DNA from: Amyloporia xantha
Lineage: Eukaryota; Basidiomycota; Agaricomycetes; Polyporales; Adustoporiaceae
Reading direction: 5' to 3'
Length of the DNA stretch: 64,000 nucleotides
Assembly (NCBI GenBank): GCA_036971615.1
Contig: JAYKKR010000011.1
Span: 558,001 to 622,000, forward strand
Shown here one piece after another: positions 10,911 to 22,651 of this stretch (positions within the stretch are counted from its first letter, which is position 1; each line of letters opens with the position of its first letter). The position numbers and the translations under genes were made by a program. The notes beneath the pieces are model-generated. The model searched no databases. It was not told the origin of the DNA and saw only the letters and a program-made list of their open reading frames with translations.

Positions 10911-12758
10911 ATGTCTCCGCCTTTATCAAGCCCTCTCATTCCCCTTCCGCAGGAAGATGCAAGCCCCATTCATGATGACAAGAACGACCTTTTCGCTACC
11001 CTATTCTTACCCCCCACACCTAAGGCATCTCCGACATCTACTTCTGTCGATACCAAGTATGTGCGCGAAGCACTTGCGAAGCATCATTCCAGGACAGAAT
11101 CCACGGACACAGAGTTTGGATCCTTTGTGTCCGTACAGTCCACTGAAGATCCACTTAATGCATCAGGATATGCTTCTGGATCGTCGGCGCTCTCTCCAAT
11201 GGAGAACATCCAGTTTTTTGATAGATTCACGGAGGATGCCAGGGCCGCAACCGGGGTGGGCAAGCACGACTTATTGGACGAACTGCTTAGGAACCAGAAT
11301 GATCCACTGTATTTTCTGCGTTCCTCACCGAATGTAGATGCATCTCGGACAACGACGCCGACTCCATCATCTCCACATCCAACTCAGTCAGTGACTGAGG
11401 TCAGAGAGTCTCTGCAGGAGCAGCCTTTGCTCGATTTCGGTACGGAGGTTATCAGGGAAGAAGTGCGGGATCCGCGACGTCTGACGCGGCAGCAGAGCAG
11501 GTCTGAATTTGGCGGCACGCGGTCGAGGTCTCCACCTCTGCGTTCCCCATCGCTACCGCCTTCGTCGCCGCCTCGGATTTCTGATCCAGAAGTGCAGCGC
11601 GCACAATCGTCCTTCTTCACGCCTGCGTCGTTGCCGTCGCGCTGGGTTTCGTCTTTACTGTCAAATACTGTCAGGCAGCCTCCATCTCGTACTAGAGCGT
11701 CAACGGAGGAGTTAAGGGATAGCGAGCACAGGTCTCATGTTACTCTTCATGAGCATTCAACTTCGGCTACATTACCATCTCATTTACTGGACTCATTCAG
11801 CAACCTGACTCGACCGTCTGTCGTATCGACGGGCCCGGCGGCTTCGAGCACCAGCACGGTACCGATTGATGCAGCAATTACTCACGGGTCGCCTTTTGCT
11901 TCACATGCGTTTGTTCCCGCGAGTGGCGCACCGGGCTTTGCAGGAGATCGACAATGGGACAAAGGTTTTGACTTTGACAAATCCCATGCGGAGAGGAAGA
12001 GCGTGCGGCTCGTTGGGCGGAGGGAGGTCACAACGCCATTACTGACCGTTGAATTGGCAGATATGGTGATTTTTTTATCTCCAAAGCTATCGTGAACTTT
12101 CGCTCAATGAATGTTCGTTTGGTCTTGCAGCTTCGTCCGCATTTCCCCGCGCTAGCTCGTCTTCCTCGCACGTGGTCTCTATTGTATAGCCTCGACCAGC
12201 ACGGCATCTCGCTCAACACGCTCTACAATCGGTGTCAGAACCACACAGGGGCGGCACTCGTAATCATGCGCGACTCCGGTGATGCGATCTTTGGCGCGTG
12301 GATGGGCGAGGGCATTCATCAATCGAAGGGAGCGTACTACGGTAGTGGCGAGTCGTGAGCACGTTCAAAATGACCATACAAGAAGCGAGCTGATCACCTC
12401 ACTGTTTTGCAACACCTCCATTGCCAGATTCCTGTGGAGACTCGCAGTGGACAAACAGCTACGAGTTTACAAGTGGACTGGGAAAAATGACTATGTCGCG
12501 CTCTGCGAGCCGGAATATCTGTCGTTTGGAGGCGGGTGCGTTAACTACCTACCTCTTTGGCATATGTGTCCCTCACTGATCTGCCCAACCTTGCATAGAG
12601 ATGGCCATTACGGTCTGTACCTCGACAATTCACTCATTGATGGTAGTTCCGCTTGGTGTCCGACATTCAACAATGAGCCACTATGTTCGGCCGGCCCGCG
12701 GCAGGGTGAGAATATCAGGTTCGAATGTGTCGGTCTGGAAGTATGGGGTGTGGGCTGA
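10911..12758 (+). CDS. TLDc-domain protein (OXR1-like oxidation resistance protein)
   Basis: Four exons (10911-12065, 12131-12354, 12428-12535, 12599-12758) give 548 residues. The first ~370 are low-complexity, rich in Ser, Pro and Thr. The C-terminal ~165 form a TLDc domain: LADMLRPHFPALARLPRTW, then WSLLYSLDQHGISLNTLY, GDAIFGAWMGEGI, FLWRLAVDKQL, YLSFGGGDGHYGLYLD and the closing ECVGLEVWGVG. TLDc proteins of the OXR1 family protect against oxidative damage, and some bind the V-ATPase. The conserved GGGxGHYGL and FECxxxEVWGV motifs are complete. Introns fall at conserved in-frame positions and the gene looks functional. It is a normal chromosomal gene to the left of the giant element. Confidence 0.93.
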
Positions 12759-14430
12759 GATGAATCATGACACGTCTGTATAGCGACGTGAGTACATATC
12801 CACTCTCGGACATAGCGTACAGACGTACATATGGGCAGATCACAGTCATCACTGGGTGGTTTGATCTCGTATCGTCGTTGTAAGTATGTAACATACATTT
12901 TACGGATTTTACGGACCTTCAAAATCCTCTTCCATTCTTCTGCCCGCTGCACTGGTAGTAAGGAAAGGTGCCTTGCTTCTCTCTGAGTGCGGATAGACAT
13001 AATTCTCCACAATGCGGTGTCGAACCCGAGCGGGTCAAGAAAGCCTGGACAATTATGGAAGCCACGATGAAGTTGAAATTCCGCTCTCAGCGCCAGCCAA
13101 TGACAGAAATGCCGCAATCATCCGCAAAAATAGCTCATGATGCAGTCGCCTCTTGGTCGTCGACTCGTCTCAGACCTTGTCCTCAAACCCTGCTGGGAAC
13201 CTCCTCCTCTTCAAATGTCTCGTCCTCAGCGTTCTCTTCGTCATGTACGAAAGCTTATTCAGTGGTGTTCTAGGGATGGCTACTCTGATTGCTTATCGGC
13301 TTATCGCTTCCTCTGTGCTGCCTTCTGGACCGCGTACGCTTTACGGACGCTTTGCGAAGCAGACATTGCCTCATTGGCGAAACAGTACTGTACAACATAC
13401 TAGGCAACTATCACCGCGACTGGCAGGAGAAACTTGCAGATCATTAAATGTCTACAACGCTTGCGGATTTTGCAGCTCTTGACGCTCTTAGACCGTGCTT
13501 AATGTCGAGTGGGAGGACGCCCTCACGAAGCTCGATATTTCGCCACGACGTCTACTTGTGCCAATTCCTACTTGCGCTTGCTCTATCCCTGCCGAAATTT
13601 TTGAGCTGCATAGAGTTAGACTTTCCACCATGTTCTACTCGCATTCAGACGCCGACTCGGGTCCTCAGGTGAGGATTGACCCGCGGAGGCTTATCCTCTA
13701 CAAGGCCTTTCAGGGCATATCACTAGTGAGGGGGTATGATGGTCATGCTGATAGCTTGGTCATTTAAACTTAATACGTTCTCGGTGAGTCCGCAGTCATA
13801 AAGGGCGCGTCGGCGCCAGCCTTATCCTGACAATTCATCACCAGCATGCGTCACGTTATACTTTTCACGGTCCGAGAGTATCAACTGCCTCCAAGGAAAT
13901 TGCACTACTGTATTCAATACAGTATACCCAATTGGTCTCTGCTGTAGGCTTCTGGGCTTGTGAGCTAACCTACGGCTTCTGTCCGACACGCCGTGTGACA
14001 GTGTGGGGACCATCCCACCGCACGTTTCAGACGGCCACCATCACTTGCTCGGAGAAACAGTGCACCCCTGACTCGGGAACTGTCGGTAGCGTTTTGAGCT
14101 TCTGGATCTCCCCTTTCACCGTCGTGTGTATACGGTTTGGTCCGCACTCTGCTAACAGCCAACTTGGGGAGGTAAGTGACTTGTTGGGCAAGGTTGGTGG
14201 ATATCCTTCACTCCGGTTCCACTCTGTGTGAGTATCCACTGGGGGCACTGCGCGTCATTTGATCATACCATTAGCACGATTACGTCTGGAGACATGACCA
14301 CAACTCGCAACAAGTCGTTCCAGTGGCGGGGACACCGTTGTTTATTCATGTTGCCACCCGATTACGTAAGCACAGACCAGAGCCTTTAGCTTGGCATTCT
14401 CGCAAGCAATCCTGCAACACATCCCCGCAC
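12759..14430. other. Unassigned stretch with coding-like fragments
   Basis: Plus-strand frames at 13137-13403, 13153-13482 and 13495-13767 overlap in different frames. They include a hydrophobic segment (around 13210-13310) and a peptide VEWEDALTKLDISPRR, but I cannot splice them into one protein or match a family. They may be a decayed gene. The last part is the promoter of the copper transporter. Confidence 0.35.
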
Positions 14431-15176
14431 ATGCAAGCACCGACCGCCATGTATCTCCTTGCAGCTCTGGGTGCTGCCGCTCTCCCGTTCGTTACTGCGG
14501 CAAGCAATGGAATGGATATGTCTATGGATGATGCTATGTCGCTCGCTCAGGGCGAGATGTTGACGTATCTGCATTTCACTCCCGGCGATACGCTCTGGTT
14601 TCTCGGATGGGTGCCAGCAAGTACGGGTGCGATGGTGGGGGCATGTATAGGGTTATTTCTACTGGCCTTGGTGGAGAGGTGGATCGCTGCTGGTCGGGCA
14701 GTAGTAGAGGTGCATTGGAGCAGGAGGTGAGTTACCCGCCGTTCACGTCGAACGTGGGCTGTAGCAGCATTCGTTTTTATTTCTAACGACTTGCGCTCTA
14801 GTGCACAGGCCATCGTTCGCAGTAGACAGACCCAGTATGGGCCTCTAGATCCGCCTGGTGACTCAAAAACACACCCAGCGACAGCCCACTCATCTCTCCC
14901 CTGTCGAAGCATCATCCGCTCTTTCCCGCCGTTCATCTTTGCCCACGATGTACCTCGCGGAATACTCTTCGTCGCCCAGTCAGTGCTGAACTTCGCATTC
15001 ATGTTGGCTGTTATGTGCGTGCGCTTCTCACGCTGTACATTCTTCTGCTGATCGTCTATCACTGCCCCTTCAGGACATTTCAATTGGGCTTCATCATCGC
15101 GCTTATCGTAGGGCTTGGCGTCGGAGAAGCGCTGTTTGGGCGGTACGCTAGTCACTCTACAGCGCATTTAGCCTAA
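14431..15176 (+). CDS. Ctr-type copper transporter
   Basis: Three exons (14431-14726, 14802-15014, 15074-15176) encode 203 residues. A signal-peptide-like N-terminus (MQAPTAMYLLAALGAAALP) is followed by a Met-rich stretch, MDMSMDDAM, typical of extracellular Cu(I)-binding segments. Three transmembrane helices follow. The second ends MLAVMTFQ, giving the M-x3-M copper-selectivity motif, and the third contains GLGVGEALFG, the G-x3-G helix-packing motif. These proteins form trimers that import Cu(I) across the plasma or vacuolar membrane after a metalloreductase reduces Cu(II). The gene is intact. The next ancestral gene on the same strand is a ferric reductase at 51887, now 36 kb away because of the element at 15706-51819. 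Confidence 0.92.
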
Positions 15177-15702
15177 GGAAGGTCGGGTGGATGTGGCCGG
15201 TTATCGTACTCGTTCTAATGTGGATTCTGTACTATATGTATGCTTACGGACTGAAATTACACTGCTGGACCGGAGTTGCTTTGTGTAGATACTCTGAGCA
15301 CCACTCTGTTGCATCCGTGGATCATCCCACTGTCATTCCCCTCGAGCTCCAGAGGGGCTCAGCGAGGTGAAATTCGCCTTCTTGGCAGTGTCAAACGTGG
15401 AAATGGGGGAGTTTGACACCGTGAACTCGACTCGTCCCTTATGCTTCTGACAGATGCATGAGTAACCTTTGAGCTCCGGGCAGTCGATGGTTGCTCCTAT
15501 GGGCAGTAGCAAGTCCAAACGGGTTGTCGAAAAAATAGGTCTGAGTCGGCACAGTCGCGGGGTTCCCAAATGCGGCAAGTGAGATAATCTCTAGGAGCGT
15601 GAGATAAGATAGATCTGATGGTGAAAAAGTTCTTTCACGACAGTTTGGCAAGAACAAACACAACTAGCCGCATTACTTCAGTTGTCATAGGACGAAACTC
15701 CT
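15177..15702. other. Former spacer between copper transporter and ferric reductase
   Basis: Non-coding by appearance. Its right edge is the left insertion site of the giant element, with the 3-bp target repeat at 15703-15705. Confidence 0.5.
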
Positions 15703-15705
15703 CCC
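15703..15705. repeat. Target site duplication, left (CCC)
   Basis: The three bases before the CACTC terminus are CCC, matching the three bases after the right terminus (51820-51822). Three-base duplications are typical of CACTA-type transposition. The flank is C-rich, so chance agreement is not excluded. Confidence 0.6.
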
Positions 15706-16592
15706 CACTCCGTGCATGGCAGAATTTTTCCGGTGGAAAAATGGTGGAAAAATGGATGGAAAAATATAAGCTATTTCCAGTGGAAAAATGGTGGAAATAT
15801 TGCTGGAAATATGTAAATTTTTTCCAGCATTTTTCCAAGGGAAAAATGGTGGTTGGAAAAAGTAAACATATTTCCACTGGAAAAATGCAATATATTTCCA
15901 AGGATTTTTCCGCTGGAAAAATGATGGAAATATTTAAAATTTTTCCAGCACATTTCCAGTGGAAAAATGCTTGGAAAAAGTTTAACATTTTTCCACCTGA
16001 GTGACTCGATTTAAATATAGCATGTGACACTAGGACAAAAAAACCTACACGCTGTGACTAGTCACATATACTGTAGTCAAGTCAGGTCAAGTCAAGTCAG
16101 ATATTGCTGACATTAGCACAGTATCAAGTCAAGTCAATGCGAGTCAAGTCAAGTCAATGTCAGTCAAGTCGTGTCGTGTCGAGTCGGGTCAAGTCAATGC
16201 AAGTCGGGTCAAGTCGGGTCAAGTCAATTTCAGTCAAGTCAAGTCAATTCAAGTCAGGTCATGTCAAGTCAAGTCAATTTCAGTCAGGTCATGTCAAGTC
16301 AACGTGAGTCAAGTCAAGTCGAGTTGAGTCGTGTCAAGTCAACGTGAGTCAAGTCAAGTCGAGTTGAGTCGTGTCAAGTCAACGTCAGTCAAGTCAAGTC
16401 GAGTTGAGTCGTGTCAAGTCAATTTCAGTCAAGTCAAGTCAATTCAAGTCAGGTCATGTCAAGTCAAGTCAATTTCAGTCAGGTCATGTCAAGTCACGTC
16501 AGGTCATGTCAAGTCAAGTCAATTTCAGTCAGGTCATGTCAAGTCACGTCAAGTCAAGTTCGGTCAATGGATTTTCTAGTACAGACATACAC
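15706..16592 (+). repeat. Left terminal inverted repeat of the giant element
   Basis: It has three zones. Outer border 15706-15730 (CACTC...). A TTTCC/GGAAAAATGG-rich segment follows to about 16005. After a unique ~70 bp containing GTGACTAGTCAC comes an array of AAGTC units from about 16078 to 16565. The inner edge (TCAATGGATTTTCTAGTA) resembles the inner edge of the right repeat. The open frames seen through it are by-products of the repeats. Confidence 0.88.
16078..16565 (+). repeat. Subterminal AAGTC array (left)
   Basis: Dozens of 5-base units, GTCAA/AAGTC with variants GAGTC, TCGTG and GGTCA, are arranged in higher-order blocks of about 40 bp, such as GTCAACGTGAGTCAAGTC repeated at 16301, 16339 and 16379. 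In CACTA elements, subterminal repeats are binding sites for element-encoded proteins; that function is inferred here. Confidence 0.85.
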
Positions 16593-16740
16593 TCCGTTAT
16601 CACGTCCCACTAGCCCCACTAGTCCATAGTAGGTACATATACAAAGCAATTACTGTAATCTGCATCAATTTCACCAGAGTTACAGTGATTAGGCTTGCTC
16701 CAAGTCACTGGAACCATCCCGCCAACAGTTAGCATGAGCA

Positions 16741-19700
16741 CTACTCATACCTGATGTTCCAGGTGTCAAGTGAATGACTCACCCGATCCAAAGGGAGCGC
16801 ATGCATGCATTTTGAAGTGACTGAGGTTAATTGGAGTGGAGTTAGAGCAAAATGACAGAGAATAGTTGTTGATGATGTCAATGAGAGTAACACAGTGTCC
16901 TGTTCAAACTGGTCATAATAGACCCGGCCTCCAGCATAGGGGAATGAGTGGTAGTGATCATGCATTATATCAGCTGCACTCAGCTGTTTAAATTTCTGAA
17001 CCACAAAGAATGTGTTGGTAGTCACAGAAGCATTGGTTGCATCAAGTGTATGTGTGATTATTGCTCGAATGACCCCAGCTCTCCAATCTCTGGGGATATG
17101 GGTGCCAATTATAACATAACTGTCACGAGGAGATGAGTCAAAAGTAGTGAATTTGACTCCTTTGAGAGGGTATGCCTTGCGAAGAATACCATATGGCCTT
17201 ATAGATGGGGCCACAAGATCTCCATGTGAACTGTAGTGATTTTGCAGCAACCTGAGTGTCTGTGAATCAATTCTCTCGAGCTTCTCTTGCTGTGTGGGAG
17301 AGTCCAGTGAGTCTGTTGACTCCTCGGGTTCATCTCTATCACTTCCCACTGACTCAAACATGAGGATATCATTGAGCAAGGTACCACGAGTTCCCAGCCC
17401 AAATTTATCCTTGAATGCAGCGACGAGTTTATGCAAGGATTTGGGGAGAGCATATTCTTGTATAATGCTTCGCAACCGCTGAGCCATACAGAACCGCTCG
17501 TACATTGTTTTTTCCATTTGTCCTAGACAATCACCTTAATCAGTACTACATTTGGCATCCAATGAATAGAAACTGACATTACCTGATCTGTCATTGGTGC
17601 TAATTTGTTGAAGCATGTAGTTTGTGCGTTCAAAGACAAAGCTCCACACGGAGTGAGCAGGACCATACGAGCGCAGTTGATCCACAAGATGAGCAGATAG
17701 ATGCTGCGTTTGTCGAAGTGAGATGCCGGGAAACAGCACAAGAAGCTGATTGAGATATTGCATATAGTGCCGCTCGAATTGATGGATCCGCTCAGAAGAG
17801 ACATAACGCGATGAAGCAAGTTTCGTAGCAGTAACGAGGTCCATGAAGTTGAGCAACATCTCGTGAAATCGGCTACTTTTGTCGAGCGGGCCCCACAGAC
17901 GAACAAGACTTATAACGAGATGGACAGTGCAGAATGTGCGCCATTGATCTGCATATATCTTCCCGTGCCGTCCGTCACCAATGTGATAAGGTGCAGGCGC
18001 TATCCAGCTCGGAAGAACGGTGACCGCCATATCTTCCCAGATTGCATGGAGTCGTTCTTTGCCAAGAACTCGGGACTTTTTCACCTTTCCCCGAGCACGT
18101 CTTGCCGCTGCGAGACGTTGCGGGTTCTGAACGGTGAGTGCACCTGAGGGATCTGTGAGACCTATCTGCAATCTCTGAAGATTACAAATGAGGTCAATAT
18201 TCGCGGAAGATGGTTAAACACGATCACTCACCCACGTAGCAAGATGTTCGGCCAGTTGTTTCTTGTTGTTTCTCTCTAGACTTTCCTTCCGGTCCTCAGG
18301 AAATTTCGCCAGACACAGTGCCACGAGAAGGGGTTTGGATAGCTCTAGAAGTGTCTGTGTTGTAGGGGCACTTTCTAAAAAGTCAGTAGCGACGCGCAGC
18401 TGATCATCGGTTGGTTGATGGATCGGCACTGGGGACACTATGGGCAACTCTCCAGGTTCGGCTCTTTGCACAAGTTTCCCTTGAACGTCGAACCAACCTT
18501 TATCAATGCGCTAATGTGAATTGTCAGCCTAGTAACAAAAATTGAGGGAACGGACAACGTACATATTGCCGAAGACGCGCCAGAATCTGCTTCTTCTTGC
18601 CTGAATACCTAAGGGTTCCCCTATCCCTGGCCAGCATTCTTAGGACCGGAGCCGAGAATTTGCTCAAGGCAGTCATGCTGCCCTCCCTGAATGCAACCAT
18701 CGCGCGCTTCATCTCTTCGTCCGCTACAGGCGATTCCCCCTGTCTGATCGGGATCTCCAATTCTGAACCATCCCCATCTTCGAATTTGACATCCATACCC
18801 CAGATGGCACGACAATGGCGCTTCAGATTACCGAGAAAGATGGCGTGCATCGTGTCGAGGATAGTAAATGAAATAGGGTCCCAGTATGGTAAACGAAGTA
18901 GTTCCGACCAGCGCACGCCGTTTCTTTCGAATAAATCGTCGCGCTCATCTTCAGTTCTTGCATCGCGCCATTCTTTCGCAAATCTAAGGTGTTCCACAGA
19001 GTCACGTCTTCCCCAGGTACTGCGGTCCAAATTATCAATGTCATGCAGATGAAGGCGACAAAATGAACAGAAGAATTTGGCTGACGAAAACGACGCAAAC
19101 CCTGCCATTTGTCGAGCAGCAGGCAGATCACAGACAAGAGGAACGACGGCACAGCGGACCCGACGGCCAATGGGATGATCAGGGGTCTGGGAATACCAGA
19201 CACCAGGTTCCCAGAAATCGAGGAGATCATCAATCAGTGGTGTGAGGAGATGATTGATCTCGTTTAGAGAGGGCTCAGTTGGGCCTGGTATTATACCAAC
19301 GAGAAACATGTTCTCCACACGATATCTGTATTCGGGTGGCAAATTCAAGCAGACCATATAGATACCGGAGGTCGAAACTTGCTTTCCTGCAGCCTTTGAG
19401 CGACGGGGATTGAAGCCATCCATGGCGAGACTGAAGACATAACGACCTTCGGAGCCGCCGTTAGAGACAAATGCCCTGCCGTCCGCGCCTTTGAATGTGC
19501 GCAAAACACGGGCGTCCCAAACGTCATACATGTCGCCGTCATCTCCGCCGGGTTTGGTGAGGACGTCGCGATCAAGCAGTTTCTCCATTCCTTGCCGACA
19601 CATCATCTCGCCCATCCATTGCTTCATATCATGGTAATGATAACTGCGCGTCGGGAACGTGAATATCTTCCCTTTGATGGTTTGCTTCTTCCTCAACGCG

Positions 19701-21079
19701 CCGTCGCAGACTGAACTTCCAGGGGTCTCGCGATGCGTACAAAGCTCAGGGTACGAGGCGATCGAATATAATGAGAAGCAACGAGGACAGCAAACAAACG
19801 ATTTGGTTGACGGATGAAGGTCCAAAGTGTCGACGACATGGCGGACGTCCTTCGGTATCGTTTTCAGAATGTGATGTGCTGCTGGGGTCAAACCCCCAGA
19901 GAAGGAGAGTGATAAGTCGACTATGACCTGAAGGCTAGCCAAGGCGAAGGCGCAGTCGTTCATGGATAGATGACAAATGAGGAACAAGACCGCGATCAAG
20001 ACGTAACACGCTACACAAATTGCATCGAGATTACGCAAAGGGAGGCGCATGTACGGTTCTGCGATATGGCTATAAGACACTGTTGTATTAAGGAGGCATG
20101 TGGGCTTACCTGTATTGATTGAGTTACGATCTGGTTGCACCTCCGCTCGCGCTGATGAAGTGTCATCAGCAGAGTCGCGACAGACTTCCCATGCATGTCT
20201 TTTCAGTCCTTGTACGCGTTCCCACTCTCTCCCTATCTCGTCGACCAAGGACTGTTTCATCACAGACAGCACGTCGAGATCGAAAGTCGTGATGCGACCA
20301 GCCCGCGACGCGAAGTTGAGCAGTGTCCTTTCATATTCTAGAACTACCATATTCGTCGCAATGCCATGTCGCAATGCAAAAGGACCCGTGTTAATTTCTG
20401 CGGGCCCTGCTTCAGATGTACCTTCGCCTAATAGAGGAGGTGTAGGGGTTCCTGGATCAGGGGGAGCTACAAAGACGAGGTTATGTACGGGCAAGTTCAG
20501 CTGCCTCTGCTGATAAAAGACAGTTCGTATACGCTCCAGTTTGTCCGAGGTCTTGATCACCCTCGAAGCAGTCTTCTTCGGTCCAATTGAATTGGGTGTA
20601 GATGAGCTCAGCTGACTCTGGCCCTCTGCACCCGCGTCCGATGGAGGAGACGACTCTTTTGAAAAGGATAAGACGGAGGGCGAGATGCCATCTTCTCCGT
20701 TCCTTACACCGGAACCTTGCGAAGACGTCTCCGACGGTGAGATGCGATTAGCCTCAGATGTTGGGGAGCAATTAGAAGCGTCCCGCTCGCTGGCGGCAGC
20801 GATCTCGTGCGAAGATGCACTCAAATGTGCAGGCGGCCTTGTCGAGGGTGTCGGAGAAGAGTGGGACGCAGCCGATGGGACGCCCAAGTGCATAGCCCTC
20901 AGATCCTGCTTGCGGTGATCATGGTATTCCGTGGAAGACAAGTATCTGCCAGAGCATGAGCGGCCGGTTTGAGGATTAGTAGACTGATGTTGTCCGCATC
21001 CGTTTGAGACGCATCTACAAAGGTGTCCCGAGCTGCCGGTTGCCCTTCGGGGCGACCGTTCTTGAGCAGCCCCGCGCAT
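16741..21079 (-). CDS. Tnp2-type (CACTA-like, Plavaka-like) transposase
   Basis: Four exons (21079-18563, 18510-18232, 18174-17583, 17522-16741) join without a break to 1389 residues. The N-terminus has a Cys/His cluster (C-R-C, then C-G-x-H and later Cys/His), followed by a Ser/Pro-rich linker. The catalytic region shows family hallmarks: FSLAMDGFNP at about residue 550 (first catalytic Asp), LNLPPEYRYR, IIPGPTEPSLNEINHLL, a Cys-rich GFASFSSAKFFCSFCRLH, and FTILDTMHAIFLGNLKRHC near 735, which carries a further conserved Asp. The C-terminal part matches the tail of fungal Tnp2 proteins (GPAHSVWSFVFERTNYML, then YERFCMAQRL). The enzyme should cut at the terminal repeats and move the element. 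It reads toward the left terminal repeat, with its stop ~150 bp inside it. No lesion is visible, so the element may be autonomous. Confidence 0.92.
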
Positions 21080-21517
21080 CTACAAAGCGCATCAGTCAAT
21101 ATTTAGGATTGGATAAGTGTAGTACAAGCCTGCGGGTGTCTGTTCGCGCAAGTCCTTGCAATGAATCACAGAGACTTTGTTCGGGAGATCTGGAGAGCTA
21201 CAAGGACTACGAGTGGCACTTGCACGTGCACGTGCGACAGGCCTCCATGGCTGTCTCATGCATAGAGCGATAGCAATTCAGCAAACAGACAGGATTCACA
21301 GGAAACATATCAATTATAGGACCATGCCGACAAAACAGCGATAGAGTACATCGAGGAGACAGGCATAAGGACAGGAAGGGGGCATAACTACTGAACTACG
21401 ACGATACTATTCCACCTGACTAGTCTGTACGTGCATAGCTGCAGAAGTCATGAGCAACAGTGAGTAAAATGAGTTGTTCTTCATGCAGGGAATGGGTGTT
21501 ACATTACCTTCTTACAA

Positions 21518-22651
21518 TCAGATATCAGGACTGCCCGTAGCCTTTGAGCGGCCCACCTTCAGTCGCTGAGTCCCGATGTCGATAATCTCTAAGACTGTTT
21601 CGAAAGAGATATCGTCTGAAAGCAGTGCACCAGAAGCAATGCGACGAGTCTCCTCCGCGCCGCTCTGCATCCCTTCGAGCGTGTGGAGAACCATCTCGAC
21701 GTAGGCGAGAGACGCCTTGCGATACTGGTCCACACAACGTAAGACTTTGAGATCATTGTTGAAATTCGAGAGCTTGGACTGGTTTCCACCCAGATAAGTC
21801 CACAAGTGACCAAGGACTTCCTCCTTTGCCTGGCTGACTGCAAGACCTTCTGCAAGCGCAACATCGGCGATAGCGAGGAGACGGGCGTCGAGAGACTCGA
21901 GTTTGAAGAGAACCACCTGAGCGGACTGGATGAGGTTTCGAAGCACCGTCTCCACCGTCTCAAGTGTGTATTCATAAGCACGAGTGACATCCGCGGAATC
22001 TGGACCATGGGGAGTGCAGACATCTCCGGCTGATGGAAGAATGGTAGTGATGACATCGCAGAATGGGGAGGCTGACAAAGTGGTTGCCTGAGGAAACAGG
22101 ATGCGCGACATGAAACCGTGTGCAGCAATTATTCTGTATGGGACTGATGTTAATACGAGATAAGTAATTCGATATTTCGGTACGTACCTGTCACTACCGC
22201 TAGTAATCCTAGCGGTCATCTGTTGAAGATAGCGACTAGTGTCTTTCGCATCATCGGCGAAATCGACAATGAGGTCGTGCAACTCCTCCCGACGTTCGAG
22301 ACCACTTGACTTGACGAGGGGGAGAAGATCGCCCGCTGCAACCCGAGCATCCGTGAGATCGAGGGCCAAGCTATACGTTGTCGTCGACTGATCGAGGAGG
22401 CGTCCAAATCCCGAAGCTTCAGTACGTAGAAGAAAGGCCAGCGCTGCCCACGTCGCAGAATTGTCGGATTGGCAGAAGCCAACACTCGAGGTGAATGGCA
22501 GAAAACAGAATGCCGTGGTAGAAGCGTCTAAGACGTAGTCACCTATCTGCGCGATAGAAACGGGAATGATAAGGCCGATGATGACAACCAGGATGGGCAT
22601 TAGATCAATCAAGTTCTCCAGAAAGAAGTTAACGATGGGTAAGAAACGCAT
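21518..22651 (-). CDS. Helical membrane protein A, unknown function (paralogue of B)
   Basis: Two exons (22651-22188, 22133-21518) give 359 residues. I start at ATG 22651, where MRFLPIVNFFLENLIDLMPI enters a long N-terminal hydrophobic helix (about residues 15-40). The rest is predicted almost entirely helical with heptad-like spacing, for example DDAKDTSRYLQQMTARI and WTYLGGNQSKLSNFNNDLKV. The same order (one membrane anchor, LQ-x-x-ARL helix, WWTYLG/WTYLGG, YRKAxLAYVE, a terminal coiled coil) occurs in the protein at 47799-49149, so the element carries two diverged copies near opposite ends. The 54-nt intron is a multiple of three, so its retention would also keep the frame. I recognise no named family. 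The shape suggests a membrane-tethered coiled-coil structural protein. Confidence 0.72.
   Translation of the reverse strand: MRFLPIVNFFLENLIDLMPILVVIIGLIIPVSIAQIGDYVLDASTTAFCFLPFTSSVGFCQSDNSATWAALAFLLRTEASGFGRLLDQSTTTYSLALDLTDARVAAGDLLPLVKSSGLERREELHDLIVDFADDAKDTSRYLQQMTARITSGSDRYVPKYRITYLVLTSVPYRIIAAHGFMSRILFPQATTLSASPFCDVITTILPSAGDVCTPHGPDSADVTRAYEYTLETVETVLRNLIQSAQVVLFKLESLDARLLAIADVALAEGLAVSQAKEEVLGHLWTYLGGNQSKLSNFNNDLKVLRCVDQYRKASLAYVEMVLHTLEGMQSGAEETRRIASGALLSDDISFETVLEIIDIGTQRLKVGRSKATGSPDI

Noticed and set aside
15635..16030. Open frame of 131 codons (minus) and its identical counterpart at 51495-51968 (plus)
   Set aside because: It is the translation of the TTTCC-rich part of the terminal repeat. 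The strange Phe/Lys-rich composition and absence of splice or start context show it is not a protein gene.
16078..16565. Possible telomere or centromere satellite
   Set aside because: The unit AAGTC is not the fungal telomere repeat TTAGGG, and the array occurs as an inverted pair bound to element ends, which fits subterminal repeats better.
16104..16629. Long Ser/Gln/Val/Lys-repeat open frames, and the matching set at 50992-51383
   Set aside because: Produced by the AAGTC array, which is open in all frames. Not coding.
20040..20085. Apparent 40-nt intron in the transposase first exon
   Set aside because: Removing it would shift the frame into an early stop. The unspliced frame continues into conserved sequence, so I keep it as exon.
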